From Lolium rigidum (Eukaryota > Streptophyta > Magnoliopsida > Poales > Poaceae): DNA of 64,000 nt. The position numbers were made by a program, and so were the translations under genes. The notes under the pieces were generated by a model. It was not told the origin of the DNA. It saw only the letters and a list, made by a program, of their open reading frames with translations, and did not search any database. The stretch covers positions 33,133,047 through 33,197,046 of the forward strand of contig NC_061510.1 in NCBI RefSeq assembly GCF_022539505.1, written 5' to 3'. Position 1 is the stretch's first letter. The number at the start of each line of letters is the position of its first letter. Positions 21,752-34,188 of the stretch are shown piece by piece.

Positions 21752-23050
21752 CAACAAGCTCGACGTAAGAGTTGTATCGATATCTTATAACTCGTCTTCG
21801 ATAAAAAAAAAAAGTGGGTTTTCTACCGTGTATGGATTCACCGTCCTTTGTTGCTTCATGTTACATATGCATGGTGTTTCTTCAAGGTCGTTTGTGTTTG
21901 TTACGTCAGGTTTCTTGTGTTCAAAATCGTATGGCCACGTACTCAGCAAAAGTCGAGCTGCACGATCGAATCTGTAAGTGCAATGAACGGCGGATCCATG
22001 CAAGTTAATTAGCTAGCTAGCGTGTGCCGTAGGAAATCATTTCTGGTGATCGTACGTGGGCGTGTAAAATGGTACAGCACTGATCAATTGCTGTGTTCAT
22101 GTGTTGGGTTGATGGATCGGTAGATCTCTGTTGATGAGACGTGGGGCTAGCTTCGCGGTGCGGTGCACGTGACATGACGGTCTGATCGATCTACCCATGC
22201 AACGCCACTCAAAATTGGAGTTTGCCAAATTACCATTACAATATCGGGTTTTATGCCAAAATACCATTTCCGTTAGCGTCAGATGTCAAACTAGTTAAGA
22301 AGCCGAACTATTCCCGTTAGTCAAACCGTGAAACTCTTGTCAGATTCTCTTGGATACCGAATCTGCCCTTGTTTAAACCTAGCTGTAATTTTAAAGCACT
22401 ACCGGAAAAATCGTGCCTTTGCCAAGTATGAAAAATACTCTGCTAAGGCCAAATGAATTTCAATTTTTCGATAAAGAGCGCTCTATTAAACTCACAATTA
22501 AGATAGTATCACGCTAATACAATTCAAACGAATTTAAATCTGGCATCTGCATAGATGAGATGCACGCATCCGAACCAACAAAAGAAAAACGGAAAGGGGT
22601 TAGTACAAGAATCATATAGATCTCACACAACGACTAATGAACCAGAGGGCCAATTTGTAGATTACGCTTCTATCCATGTGAGATAAAAACAAATTCGTTA
22701 CCGCTCCCTCCAACTGTGTACACGCCTCATTCAATAGTCCTTGATTATGCACTTGTTGTAGAGACAACCAGCAAGGGATAAAATAGGTACACCATAACCT
22801 ATAAAGGAAAAGAATTTGAGAACCGTATCATTTCTATATATAGTCAAAGCAAGCATATTATGGCAAGCACTCCCAAACTTCTGATCAATTTCACGGAACC
22901 AGTTACCAAAAATATTTGCAACACTACATGGTACATGGTAGATATAAATTAGAAGCTACATGGCTAAACAAGCAAACTTTTACACTAGCAAAATTCTTAA
23001 TACTATCATCATGATGAAAAAACGCTCTGAACTCCCATTCTAGTTGTGTT
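20170..23050 (+). repeat. Segmental duplication, copy 2 (P450 unit)
   Basis: Direct-orientation copy of 1750-4611 including 1.3 kb of 3' flank. The flank copies differ by scattered substitutions and short indels, while the coding parts are nearly identical. Similarity stops at about 23050 (4611 in copy 1). No other gene lies in 21752-23050. Confidence 0.9.
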
Positions 23051-23587
23051 TTGCAAGGTTCTCCTTGGTAAGGATTACACCTTTGCGTAAGTGCTACACT
23101 ATTTTTTATTTTTTTATCACTACCTTCATTTTCAAGATTTTCTTGTTATTATTGAATGACACTTTGAAGAACAAGTGCTCTATACATAGAATCAAATGAG
23201 AATTAACCATTCTCATGCAGATTCCTGTGAAATTCATTAGTCCCTTATGACAATTGAGACATTGCCACTTACCCTAGTAGAGCATTGCATGTCGCAAGAC
23301 TTGGACCAATTGAATCCTGTATAAACATCACATTCAGTGGAGATATCACCAGAACTGCAACGATTGTATCTTTCTGCTCATTGAAAATATTACGTAGAAT
23401 TGGATATTGTTCATGGAGTGTAGTATTTCCCAACCATGTATCCTCACGGAACCCAATTTTCGAGCCATTCTTAATGGTTTAAGATCCAAATAGGAAGAAA
23501 TAATGTTTCTTCGTTGCCATTAGACCGGACCAAAACTGTCAGTCGCCTGGTTTCCAATAAACATGTTGAAAGAGCATGGATCACCGA
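23051..23587. other. Intergenic; ends in the block shared with 8980-9033
   Basis: No coding content. Bases 23537-23587 repeat the block at 8980-9033, and the match stops where retrotransposon-like sequence beginning TGTGTGGTTTTGG starts at 23588. Confidence 0.6.
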
Positions 23588-26500
23588 TGTGTGGTTTTGG
23601 TAATTAATTGAAATATGTATGGACTAGTGATTGCATTGATTTATACTTGAATGGCTTGTCCATAGGCAATTCTTAAACCATATGTTGGCTTCAAGGTTAA
23701 AAAAGTAAGAAAGCAAAGAAGATTAAGATTGGTCATGAGAGAGTTGAGCCTATAGGTTGTATGCCTTTACGAACAAAATTGTGTGAGTATTCATGTTTAC
23801 CTTCAAGACATCATCATAACAAAAAAAAGAAATGACACATTGTTCATCAAGTCAAAGTGCAAAGATTGGATTCAAGTTGATCTACTCAGAAAACATACAT
23901 TATGCACCAAGTGGGATCAAGTGATTTTGTGGTATGGTACCTAATACATGTAAAATGTATCCGTGAAATTTGTTTTCTATTATGTTAAAATCTCTAATAT
24001 TTGGAAAATTTATTATATTTTTTTGGACTAATCTATTAATTGTTGAAAAAGTGCACAATTACATGTTTTACACTTTATTTTAAAAAATCATAAATATGGA
24101 AATAAGTCTGTCATCATGGTGAAATTCGGAGTTTCCCGACACCTGCCCATGCATGAGTGTTTTTTAAGATGCCAAATTCTATATTTTCTCCCTATTTTCA
24201 GATTTGGTTTTAACTATCTTTTCAAGTTCACCAACAACATCTACACATGAGCCTAGCATCTTAAACCGATCAAAAACTTTTCTAGCTTCTATAACAACAT
24301 CTCTAAATTCTTTAAGCAAAGTTTCTAGGATAAAATCTCTCGTTTCATCATTCTCAACTTCATGAAGTTTAAGAATCATTTGCTGCATTATGGGGTTAAA
24401 GCTAACAAATCTAGCCTCTAACATTTGAACTAAATAAGCTGTTGCAGTTCCATAATTAGGAACAAGTTCTACTAGGGATTTATCCGTAATATCTTTATGC
24501 TTACTAACATGATTAAAGAAATCTTCAATGTTATCCGCAATATCTTTATGCTTACTAACATGCTGGGTGAACAAATTACAGTTGGGAAATTGATAGAATA
24601 ATGACCATACATGACAAGATGATTACTATGAGATTCGTTTGAGTATTACAACATAATACATAGACTGTAATCCAACTGCGTCTATGACTAATAATCCACC
24701 TTCCGGTTATCGTCTGAACCCCTTCCAGTATTAAGTTGCAAGCAACAAATAACGCATTAAGCAATGTGTGTAAAGTAAACAATAGAAATACCTTTGGATA
24801 AAACATTGTTGTTTTCTCCCTAGTAGCAACAACACATCTACAATCTTACAAGTTATTGTCACTCTTCCAGAAAACTAGAGGCATGAACCTACTATCGAGC
24901 ATAAATACTCCCTCTTGGAGTCATAAGCATTTACTCGGCCAGAGTGTCTACTAGCAACAGAGAGTATGCAAGATCACAAATAACATATGGCAAGTATATA
25001 TACTCGATCTCAACATAGTATTCAATATCCATCGGATCCCAGCAAACACAACATGTAGCATTACATAAAGATGATCTTGATCTTGATAGGTAGCTCACAA
25101 GATCTAAACATGAGGCACAAATTGGAGAAGACAACCATATAGCTACTATTATGGACCCATATTCCAGGGAAGAATTACTCACGCATCACTTCGGAGACGA
25201 GCATGGCGATGTAGAGGCCTCCGGTGATGATCTCCCCCTCCGGCAGGGTGCCGGGAAGAGCTTCAGAACCCTCCCGAGCTAGGGTCTGCGATGGCGGCCG
25301 CGATGGAACTTTTCGTGGATGGAGGCTCGGGTGTTTAATTTTTTCCCGATATTGTGAATAAATAGGCGGAAGGGCGAGGTCGGTGGCTACCTGGGGGCCC
25401 ACACAACCCCTTGGCGCGCGCCCACCCTTGGCTGCGCCATGGGGTGATCTGGCCGCCCTGTGGCGCCTCTTCGACCCCCCTCTGGACTCTGTCTTTGTTA
25501 CGGTAAAATATTGACTTCGGCTTTTGTTTCGTCCAATTCCGAGAATATTTCCTGTACAATTTTTCTGAAATACAAAATAGCAGAAAACAAGGAACTGGCA
25601 CTGTGGCATCTTGTTAATAGGTTAGTACCGAAAAATGTATAAAAATGCAACAAAGTGTAAGAAAAACATATATAAATTAGTGTAAGACAAGCATAGAGCA
25701 TCAAAGGTTATAGATACGTTTGCGACGTATCAAGCATCCCCAAGCTTAACTCCTGCTCGTCCTTGAGTAGGTAAGTGATAACAAAATAATTTTTGAGGTG
25801 ACATGAAGCCAACACAATCTTGACCAAGTTATTGTAAAGCATTGTGAGCTGGGATCAAAGTACTCTAAACATAGACATGATAGATATAATTATAACAATA
25901 GAACTTAGCAACTATGTTATAACATGAGAACTAACTCAAATAAAGGATCATGAATAATTATGCATTGAAAGCAATTGTTTGTTTATGAGTATAGATAAAA
26001 CATAGCAAAGTGGTACTCAACATGTCCTTTATGAAGTAGCAAAACATAAATGCTAGGACATTTTTAAAGTTCAAAGGGTGACTAGATACAAGTAATTTGA
26101 GAATAAGCAATAGCATAATCATGAAACAATCAATAATAATCTTGGGACTATGCATATTATACTAAGAATGACAACTATGCTCTCTTAATTTGTGCATAAA
26201 GAAGAAGATGAAGACTCAACATAAAAGTAAAAGAAAGGCTCTTTGCAGAGGAATCAAGATTAACAAGTTATATAAACCTTCCAAAAAATATGGTACTCAT
26301 TAACTTTGAGCTCTCATTACCTCATAAGCATCTTGAATGGTTAAAGTTAATGTGAGGGCAAATATGAGTTATATGCTTGACAAATGAAAATCTTGTGGCC
26401 CTTGAATACGAGTACCTAAACCTCATGCTACTCAACTTTGGCCACAAATAAGTTCATGTCATTGTAAGTATACATGTATCATTGAGAACGCCAACGGGGT

Positions 26501-28300
26501 GCCTCTTGTCCCATGATATAGAAGTACTCCTGCAGATATAGGAGCAATCCCATGCCAAAATGACAAGACAAACAGACAATGAGCATCTCAGTAATCCTTT
26601 TATTTACTATGGGCACAGTTTTTTTTGTTGAAGATGCTTCATAGAATGCTCACTATGGTTCGCTGTAAATTTGCACCATGAATGATGCATGGCTTAAATT
26701 GGCCCCCCAAACGTTTCTCTAACATATATACAAACTTCATGAACTTACAAGTTTCCATTTTATTTCGCACCGCTAGGCATCCATAAACAAAAGAACATGA
26801 CATCAACTAAATAGGAATAAGTGAAATGTTGAAAGTGTTCGTTGAGTAACCATTGCAACGACCTTCGGCAAGCCATCTATTGATCCATTACAATTAAGGG
26901 ATTGCCCCATGGTTACTTGTTAAGCTTGCAAGTCCCTTCTTATCCCCCTCTTCCGTGCAATAGTGCACCGAACACGGGATGTCACTTCCCGCCTTATACA
27001 CTACCACACTTCCAAGGGTGGTTCTCTCATGTGACCCTTAGGCAAATATTACATGATCGATATCATGCAACATCACAAGATAAAACTAACATACAATCAT
27101 AGTGCAAATGTATAAATCATCGTATTTCATGTAATAGTGCCACTAGGGTTTCTCCATCTCTCCCAAGAACGGGATGAACTACTCACACATGGATACAATC
27201 AAGAACACCATCATAAACTTGCGTATGGAAAAGGAATAATAGTACGAATCCAAGTATGATCCCACAACCGTAATGGGGATTATAATCTAATGGAATGGAT
27301 AGGATGGAATCGGTGATTCGTTGTGGATGATGATGAAGGTGATGATGCCTTGTCCTCCAATGATCCGGGTAGCAACGTGGATGAGGCCCCTTCTTGATCT
27401 TCCTTCAGATCTCTTCTGGGGCGGTGTTCTAGTGTCTTTGGTCATGTCTCAACTCCGATCTCAGATCCGTCTGCGGGAGATGAAAGTATTTGACGAGGTG
27501 GTGCCTCTGGTGGGCGGTACGGGCGGACGGTACGGGCGGGCTTGCCCCGTACCAATGCCCGTTAAACTCCCTAGAAGCTGTCCTCATGTTGTCCTTTCGC
27601 CTAGGCGTAATATTAAGTGCAAAAATGATTTCTATCACGTTAAAATGCCAGAAAATGACAGTTTTCATTGATATTTCATTATTGACTTATTATTTTAAGA
27701 TCATGTGTAGACAAGCATAAAAGGGCGTGGTGACGCGGTGAAATACAAAAATCCTAACACTACTTGATGATAACTTGATGAAATAGTAATGCAAAAACAT
27801 GCTAAAAATGCACTCATCACCCTTACCCCTATATAAGGAGCCCCATAGGCTCCCCCTCATTGAGTTCTCTCTACGTCCCCCTCTCCTCTCCTTCACGTGT
27901 GCTCCCGAAGTTTGGAGTGTACGTAGGTTTTGGAGTATTCTCCTCCAACTGCACGTCGTCGTGCTGTTGAAACACCTTAGAATCTTCTTCTTCTGTTGCA
28001 CCGCTAGACCGGTGCACGGGAGACGTCTATACTATACACCGTACATATGTAGAACTACGGAGGCGCAACACTTAGAGCGTTTCATCGCTGGACTTTTTCA
28101 CGACCCCGAGCTCGGCGTCGATGTACAAATTCATCGACAAACGTTCATTCTGAACGTTAGGCTTTTCGGTCTTCAAGAGTATGAACACCAATCTTTGGCT
28201 ATATCGGCTTGTTGTAATATTTTGTTTTGTTTTCTGCAATGGAAACCAAAACCACTAGAACCTTCCTAGGACTCCCCTATCATTTATGAGCCCATAAAGT
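23588..28300 (-). mobile_element. LTR-retrotransposon remnants (Triticeae Gypsy-type mosaic)
   Basis: This low-complexity, mostly AT-rich block lacks plant genes. It holds a gag-like minus-strand frame at 24179-24574. A GC-rich segment at about 25190-25500 and the phrase ACGTATCAAGCATCCCCAAG near 25726 resemble the 3' non-coding part of abundant Triticeae Gypsy retrotransposons. A TATA-like CCTATATAAGGAG at about 27828 looks like an LTR promoter. I could not match two LTRs, a primer-binding site or a pol gene, so several truncated elements are probably joined here. Family and exact boundaries are undetermined. Confidence 0.5.
24179..24574 (-). CDS. Gag-like coiled-coil protein fragment
   Basis: An open frame of 131 residues, strongly charged and helical, with a 21-residue internal duplication near its start (HVSKHKDIADNIEDFFN, then HVSKHKDITD). 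The DNA shows the same duplication, about 63 bp. The middle part (LVPNYGTATAYLVQMLEARF) is the most conserved-looking. I interpret it as part of a retrotransposon gag, because it lies in LTR-type sequence and has no partner exon. A host gene fragment is not excluded. Confidence 0.4.
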   Translation of the reverse strand: MFTQHVSKHKDIADNIEDFFNHVSKHKDITDKSLVELVPNYGTATAYLVQMLEARFVSFNPIMQQMILKLHEVENDETRDFILETLLKEFRDVVIEARKVFDRFKMLGSCVDVVGELEKIVKTKSENREKI

Positions 28301-28739
28301 CGTGGCTTCGTGGAATACATCAAGTATGACAAGAGTTTGTCTCAATCACGACACCAATTTTGGAATCCGGAAATGCATCTGTACTTCTTATTAATTGGCA
28401 TCAAAATAAGCTTTCGTAGTCCATTTGGGATGATTTTTATATCTAGAAGAATTCTCAGAAAATTTCCTACAACTTTGTGGTTCTCAACTTTTTCATTGGA
28501 CGTCGTTTTCGGAGGTTTACGTGGCAGTTTTTGAAAATTGTTCTGCAGGGACAGATTCTGGGAAACTCCAGATTTCACCATAATGACCGGTTTCCTTTCA
28601 AATTTGCCTATTTTGTACATAACAAAGTATAAAACAAGAACTTGTACACTTTTTCAACGATCAATAGGTTTGTACCAATAAATATAATAAATTTGCATAA
28701 TAATAATGAGTTTCACACAATAAATTACATAGTTCATGT
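28301..28739. other. AT-rich retrotransposon-like filler
   Basis: No supported gene. The minus strand is open over 28342-28620 without stops, but its composition is typical of LTR-element internal DNA. Confidence 0.35.
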
Positions 28740-30455
28740 ATGCATTTTACATGCATCAGTTACAATGCCCGATTGCACACCTCTTTTAAGGTAGCTTGCC
28801 AAGCGCGTGGGTTAGTTGGTGATGACTACAAGTGGTTCCTCCTATTTTATGAAGGCGTGCAGTGGGCCACCTCTTATCAGTCGCGACATCTATTCATAAC
28901 TGTCTTGCTATTTTGTGGTGTCACAGATGGACAATGGCTTCTAGATAAATGTTGGAGGTTTATGGCAGATGATATATCATTTCAGATTGCATTCTACCTG
29001 AATGATATTGTTCAAGCAATTCCTTCTGAATATTTGTACATCTAGTTGTTGCACGAGCTATCTGTTATGTTTGCTAAAATTGGTTATTCCTTATCATCTT
29101 TTTGTATATCTACTAAAATCATTCGCACAGGAAGGTTGCTTGGTAATAGGTTGATTTTAGAAGAGCTACAATAGATATGGCTTCTTCTTTCCATGGAAGG
29201 TTAAATGAAGATCAACTCAGTATCTACGACCAGATCATGTTTGCATCCCTCAATTCTGCTAGGGCATTTTCTTTGTTTCTGGTCATGGTGGTACATGCAA
29301 GACATTTCCATGGACCTCTATTATTGCGAGGTTACGGGCCGATGATCATATCGTTCCTGCTGTAGCTTCTTCAGGTGTGGCTTCATTTCTGTTACCAGGT
29401 GGAAGGACGGCTCATTCACGTTTTAGGATACATGTTATATAAAGTCAATGAGCGAAGAGTGTGCACCATTTCTCTGGACAGTAATCTAGCTGAATTAATA
29501 TAGAAAGCAACACTCATACTCTGGGAAGAAATGTCAATGACAAAAAGACGTTGCTTTGAAGCGGTTGATAGAAGCATGAGAGACATTTTGTCTGTGAATG
29601 AACCTTCCCGAAAATTACTCCCTTTCAGTGCAAAGATTATAGTTTCAGGAGGGGATTTCAGGTAGGTGTTACATGTTGTGGAAGCGGGCAGCATATCGGA
29701 AGTTGTGAACTCTTCTCTTATGTAGTCACCCATTTGGCAGCATGTAAATGTTCTTAAGCTACGGAGGAGAATATGAGATTGTATAATCCAACATTGTCGG
29801 ATGAGGAACGAGCTGATTTGGAGGAATTTGCGCAGTGGGTCCTCAATATCGGTGATGGAGCTATGCACATGGATACACGAGAAGGGGAGGCTACCCCTTT
29901 CTGTATCTCCTTGCCAGCAGATACAACACGGCTGCCAGACTGATCCCGTTTCTGATATTATTCATGCGGTGTACGAATCATTTACTGAAATGTATTTTGA
30001 TGCACTTTATTGGCAGACCTCACCATAGTGTGTCCTACTAATAAAGTTGCTGACTCTATCAACGATAATGTTTTCTATAGGGTGCATGGGGAGGAGATGG
30101 TGTTTGAGAGTTGTGATTCTATTTGTAAAACTCTGGACCATGTGGCTGAGGCAAAACTGTTGTATGCTCCTGAATTTCTCCATAAGGTCGACCCTCCAAA
30201 CTTTCCGCATCATAGGATTTCATTGAAGGTAGTGGTTCCACGATGTTACTAAGGAATATCAACCAAGCTATTGGAGCTTGCAATGGTACCCGTTTAATGG
30301 TCACACGGCTTGGTGAATGGATCCTGGAAGCTAAGATTACGACGGGGACCAATATTGGTGAACGTGTGTGCATACCAACAATAGTTTTGCACGCACCAGA
30401 CACCAAATGGTCTTTCACGTTGCAACACCATCAGTATCCAGTTAGGCTATGCTAC
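28740..30455 (+). pseudogene. Helitron Rep/helicase (PIF1-like helicase part), decayed
   Basis: The helicase part of a plant Helitron transposase can be followed through several frames. ARGLVGDDYKWFLLFYEG and LFITVLLFCGVTDGQWLL are at 28790-28940, and LNEDQLSIYDQIM is near 29200. KTF-W, then ASSGVASFLLPGGRTAHSRF from the Walker A/P-loop neighbourhood, lies at about 29305-29425. LADLTIVCPTNKVADSIND is at 30010-30065. LLRNINQAIGACNGTRLMVT, EAKITTGTNIGERV and the HQYPVRLCY segment lie at 30243-30455. The Rep nuclease half is absent upstream. Many frameshifts and stops disable it. The next residues expected in a Helitron (the TINKSQGQT motif) are missing, because the sequence switches to LINE code at about 30455. 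Confidence 0.85.
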
Positions 30456-31915
30456 ACAAGGTATCAACAAGGTAATCCTATCTCACCCTATCTAATTTTA
30501 TTAGTAACAGAAGGCCTTTCGTGCCTCTTAAAAGTTCATGATCAGCCATCGCAACTTTGAGGAATCATGGTCCTCCACAGATGGTATCCAAATTAATTGA
30601 TGAGACATTGGCATCATGAAAAAAGGATAGATTGGTCATGTTTTTTTACCAATGAATGCTGATGCAATCCTTAGTATAGCATTGTGCATGAGAAGGTGCC
30701 CTGATTGGAACTTTGACCCGAAAGGTTTATTCTTGGTACAATCTGCCTACAAGATGATTATCAACATGAAAAAACAGGGACAATTATTTTGAGGGCAACC
30801 AAGGTTCGTCTAATGCTGAGTCCGAGATGAAGGGTAAGCTCGTTGTGGATGACCTCTGCCCCCTCCAAAATCAGAATATTCCTTCGGAGACTGGCCTAGC
30901 AGTCCTTTCCTACAACTGACATGTTGGAGCATAGGAATATTGCGAGATCAAGCACCTGCACCTTATGTAGAGTTGAAGATTCGTGGAGACACTGATTAAT
31001 TGAATGCAACATGGCAAATAGTGTAAAGGTTTCATCTGATGACCTAATGTTGGAACACATGATTGCATGTGGAGAGGAGAATGCATAGCATTGGTTGTTC
31101 CATCTAATGGAAACATTGCCACATGATTATAGTTTATATGTCTTACTGTCACCCTCTGGGCTATTTGGACGACAAGAAGAAAGGACATTCATGAAGACAT
31201 ATTTCAGAGCCCCCTGTCAACTCATGGCTTTATCAACTCATTCCTAATTGAGCTAAGGCCGAGGTTTAGCGAAAACTTGCATTCAAGCTTCGGCCAGTGT
31301 ACCAACTACGCATGCGACACCATGATGGATCCCACCACTGATGATTACCCCTAAAGTAAATGTTGATGCAGTTGTTTTGAAGATGGGGGGAGAAAGGCGG
31401 TGCGGCTGCATTTTGTCGCGATAGTAATGGCTTATACCTTGGATCATTGGTGATTGTCTTCCCTGGCATTACCGATGCAGCCATCCTAGAAGCTTTGGCT
31501 TGCTGGGATGCCTTGGCGTCATCAGAGGACCTTCGCATCCAGTGTTTTGTTGTAGCCTTAGATTGCAAACATGTGATAACTGATATCGAAGAAGAAGAAG
31601 AAGAAGAAGAAGAAGAAGAAGAAGAAGAAGAAGAAGAAGAAGAAGAAGAAGAAGAAGAAGAAGAAGAAGATGATGGTAGCCTAAAAAAAGATGGTGCCGT
31701 GATCACTGAAAATCAAAGCACGATCTTCACAGTTTCTTGAATATAAGTTTGCGTTCGAGAGGGTAGAGCTTCAAATTTTGAAGACCACAAGTTAGCTAGA
31801 CATGTTTTATCCCTATGTGGTTAGGCACTCCCTATTCTACAAATATCTTTGTAAACATTATTACCAATGAATAAAGTTTTTTTTTTGCGGGGAACCAATG
31901 AATAAAGTTTCCTGA
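30456..31915 (+). pseudogene. LINE ORF2 remnant: reverse transcriptase to RNase H and 3' UTR
   Basis: It begins inside the reverse-transcriptase domain (QGNPISPYLILLVTEGLSCL). A connection region with DWNFDPKGLFLVQSAYKM follows (about 30700-30760), then a zinc-binding-like part (TCTLCRVEDSWRHSLIECNM, about 30957-31015) and an RNase H-type domain (KVNVDAVVL; ALACWDALASSEDLRIQCFV; 31355-31590). The 3' end contains the LINE-like tail ATTATTACCAATGAATAAAG near 31858-31877; part of that tail (CCAATGAATAAAGTTT) is repeated at about 31896. Frameshifts are frequent and the catalytic YxDD segment is missing, so the element is inactive. The RNase H frame runs into a GAA microsatellite at 31588. Confidence 0.8.
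31588..31670 (+). repeat. (GAA)27 microsatellite
   Basis: Twenty-seven perfect GAA units plus GA lie in the RNase H-coding part of the LINE remnant, where they would encode a run of glutamates. The perfection of the tract indicates recent slippage. Confidence 0.98.
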
Positions 31916-32013
31916 AATCTTATGGGCGGGTGTGCGCCAGACGGATGTCCTGGGCACATGCACTAGGCGACAGGAGGTTGCGGTCCGGCTGGTAGGCTAG
32001 CTCATGTCAGCTT

Positions 32014-32800
32014 TCGTTTTTTAAAAAACTATAACTTTTAAACCGTGCGGTGAAATTATAATTCGTTTTCACTTCTAAAATCTCCACGACGAGAGCTTCG
32101 AAACTAGACCACATTTTCATATGTTTCGACGATTTTTTTTTCAAGCAACTTTGATACGCAACAGAGCAATTTTATTATGCAGCAAAACAACTTTAGTGTT
32201 CGACATAGCAACTTTGGTGTGCAACGAACATATACACTTTTTGGTACACGAAGGCACAACTTTTGTGCCCGAAAATAATTTTGGTGTCCATTGAAGAAAT
32301 TTCAATGCGTGACGAAGCAAATTAGGTGCCCTGCACAACAACATTGGTGCCTGGCGACACAATTCTCGAACCGAGCAACTTTGGTGCCTGACCGAGCAAA
32401 TTTAGTTTCCTGTAGAGCAACTTTGGTACTCGACAGAGCAAGTTTGATTTGTGATGGCCCAACTTTGGGGTCCAGCGAAGCAACTTTAGTACCCACCGAA
32501 TAAATTTTGATGGATGGCTGAGCAACTTTGGCGTCTAGCGATGCAACTTTCGTTGTGAATGTAGATTTACGTTGTGCAGTAAAGTTGCTTCGCCCCACAC
32601 TAAAGTTGCATAATCTTGCATTATAATTGCTTTGTCGCATGTAAAAGTTGCTTTAAAAAAAACTACATCAAAATACATAGAAATGAGATCTAGTTTTGAA
32701 GAGCTCGTCGCAAGAAATTCAAAAGTGAAAGTGGATCCTAATTTCGACATCTGGTGTAAAAGTTATATGATTTTAAGCATTTGAAAAGAAAAATTAATGT
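32014..32800. mobile_element. Fold-back element with a tandem-repeat core
   Basis: The left arm (about 32014-32140) and right arm (about 32640-32780) are inverted repeats of each other. For example CTATAACTTTTAAACC pairs with the complement of GGTGTAAAAGTTATATG, and GAGCTTCGAAACTAGA with the complement of TCTAGTTTTGAAGAGCTC. Outer flanks (GCACATGCACTA versus the complement of TAGTGCATGTGC) suggest longer termini. The core (32145-32610) is a degenerate tandem repeat of about 24 bp built on GAGCAACTTTGGTG. No transposase is present. The superfamily is unknown. Confidence 0.65.
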
Positions 32801-33640
32801 GCATGATGTCATTGTAGTGCATGTGCTACAATCACAGAATGTCTAGCTATAAATGGTATGTGTTCACACTGACAAAGGTAGCATGTTCCTTTTTTAGTCG
32901 TCCGCTCAGATGCACTAATAGGCATGCGGCCGCCCGCTAGACTAATCCATAAAGTTTAGCTGGTTGTCTAGAAAAAAGGTGACATGGCCACCATTCGCCA
33001 TGGCATGGCATGATAACATCGTTTCCCATGAAAAAAAAGCATACATTATTTCACATACTTGAGCATAACTTTTATGCTAAATTTCCGACACTTACTATGA
33101 GCGAGAGGGAGGGAGTAGTAAACATGGCTTTTCCAAATGGTCTGAGTGGTGGATGTGAATCCACGCTATCACCAGCCTGCCTGTGTTGGATCAAGCATTG
33201 GTTTTTATCAATTCATTCAAGACTTGGCGCCTTTATCATTTGTGTGCAATGAAAAGGACCGTGACCCGTGACTCTGCGCGAAAAATCCAGCCCGGACTCC
33301 AGCAAGCAGCTTCACAACATGTCTCAAAAAAAAAAAGCTTCACAACAACAACACCAAAAAAAAAAGAAAAAAACCGTCTCCCTTGGGCGTTCACACGACG
33401 CGACCTATGGCTGTCGTCGCAAAAATCACTACTGTACATGGCTAGCACAATGACGAGCTGGATCGCAGCGTGCTGCTCGTTCTCAGTATTTCATGGCGAT
33501 TTCATTGGAAGCATATCGAAAACAAAAAAAAAAAATCTTTACAAGGGTGGGCGGCGGCCAAAAGAAAAGAAAAGAAAAGGGTGCAAAATGTTGCGAAAAA
33601 GAAAAGGAAAATGAAACCAGGAACGTCGTAGTTATTGTCC
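32801..33640. other. Intergenic upstream of the 107-residue gene
   Basis: No coding gene is seen. Poly-A rich stretches lie at 33327-33376 and 33520-33600. The GC-rich promoter/leader of the next gene begins near 33650. Confidence 0.5.
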
Positions 33641-33649
33641 CGGGGAGTC

Positions 33650-34162
33650 GGGAGAGAGAAAGGGGCAAGTTGGAGGCGCGCGGGTTTGCCGTGCCTACGC
33701 TCGCCGGATTCGCCACCACCCCCTCCCCTCCGATTCCAATCTTCTCCGGCCCATCCAATCATCCAATCCAATCTCATAACAATTCCACCGCCGAATCCAC
33801 ACCCCGTTCCTCCCTGGCTTCGCCCTCGAGGGCGCCCCCTCTCGATCCGGAAATTCCACCCAGCTCCCTTCGATCCTGCGCCGAATTCGGTACGTTCGCT
33901 CCCATCCCGCACGCCTTAATCGCGCGAATGCTTTTCCGCAGATTCGGTTCGCTGATTGATTGATTGCCCCCGCCCTGATTCCTCCAACATCCCTTTCCGT
34001 TCGTTTGTTTCTGTTTTAATACCAGCTGGGGGCATCATTTTGGATCCAATCCAATCCGGCTTCCGCCGCGCGAGCGCCCCTGCTTCCCCGAGCTCAGGTC
34101 CGAAGCCGCGGGAACCCGTCCAGCTCCGCGCGGCGCCTCGCGGGGGTTGATGCCACCGGGCG
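33650..34162 (+). promoter_or_regulatory. Leader region of the 107-residue gene with probable 5'-UTR intron
   Basis: This is a GC-rich, CT-rich region typical of grass 5' leaders. A donor GGTACG at 33889-33894 and an acceptor ACCAG ending at 34025 define a likely leader intron (33890-34025, 136 bp). The exon sequence on both sides is C-rich and T-poor, unlike the intron. Leader introns in this position often raise expression in grasses, but here this is inference. Confidence 0.5.
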
Positions 34163-34188
34163 ATGGATCGCCGAACCTTCCGGAGTAA
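34150..34188 (+). other. Overlapping upstream ORF, 12 codons
   Basis: An ATG at 34150 opens a 12-codon frame ending at TAA 34186-34188, past the main ATG at 34163 and in another frame. A ribosome starting here could not reinitiate at the main start without backing up. The uORF would therefore reduce translation unless it is skipped by leaky scanning. The main ATG sits in a better context (G at +4). Confidence 0.55.

Noticed and set aside
31447..31740. 97-residue protein with a poly-glutamate tail
   Set aside because: It is the RNase H remnant of a LINE running into a GAA microsatellite, not a host gene.
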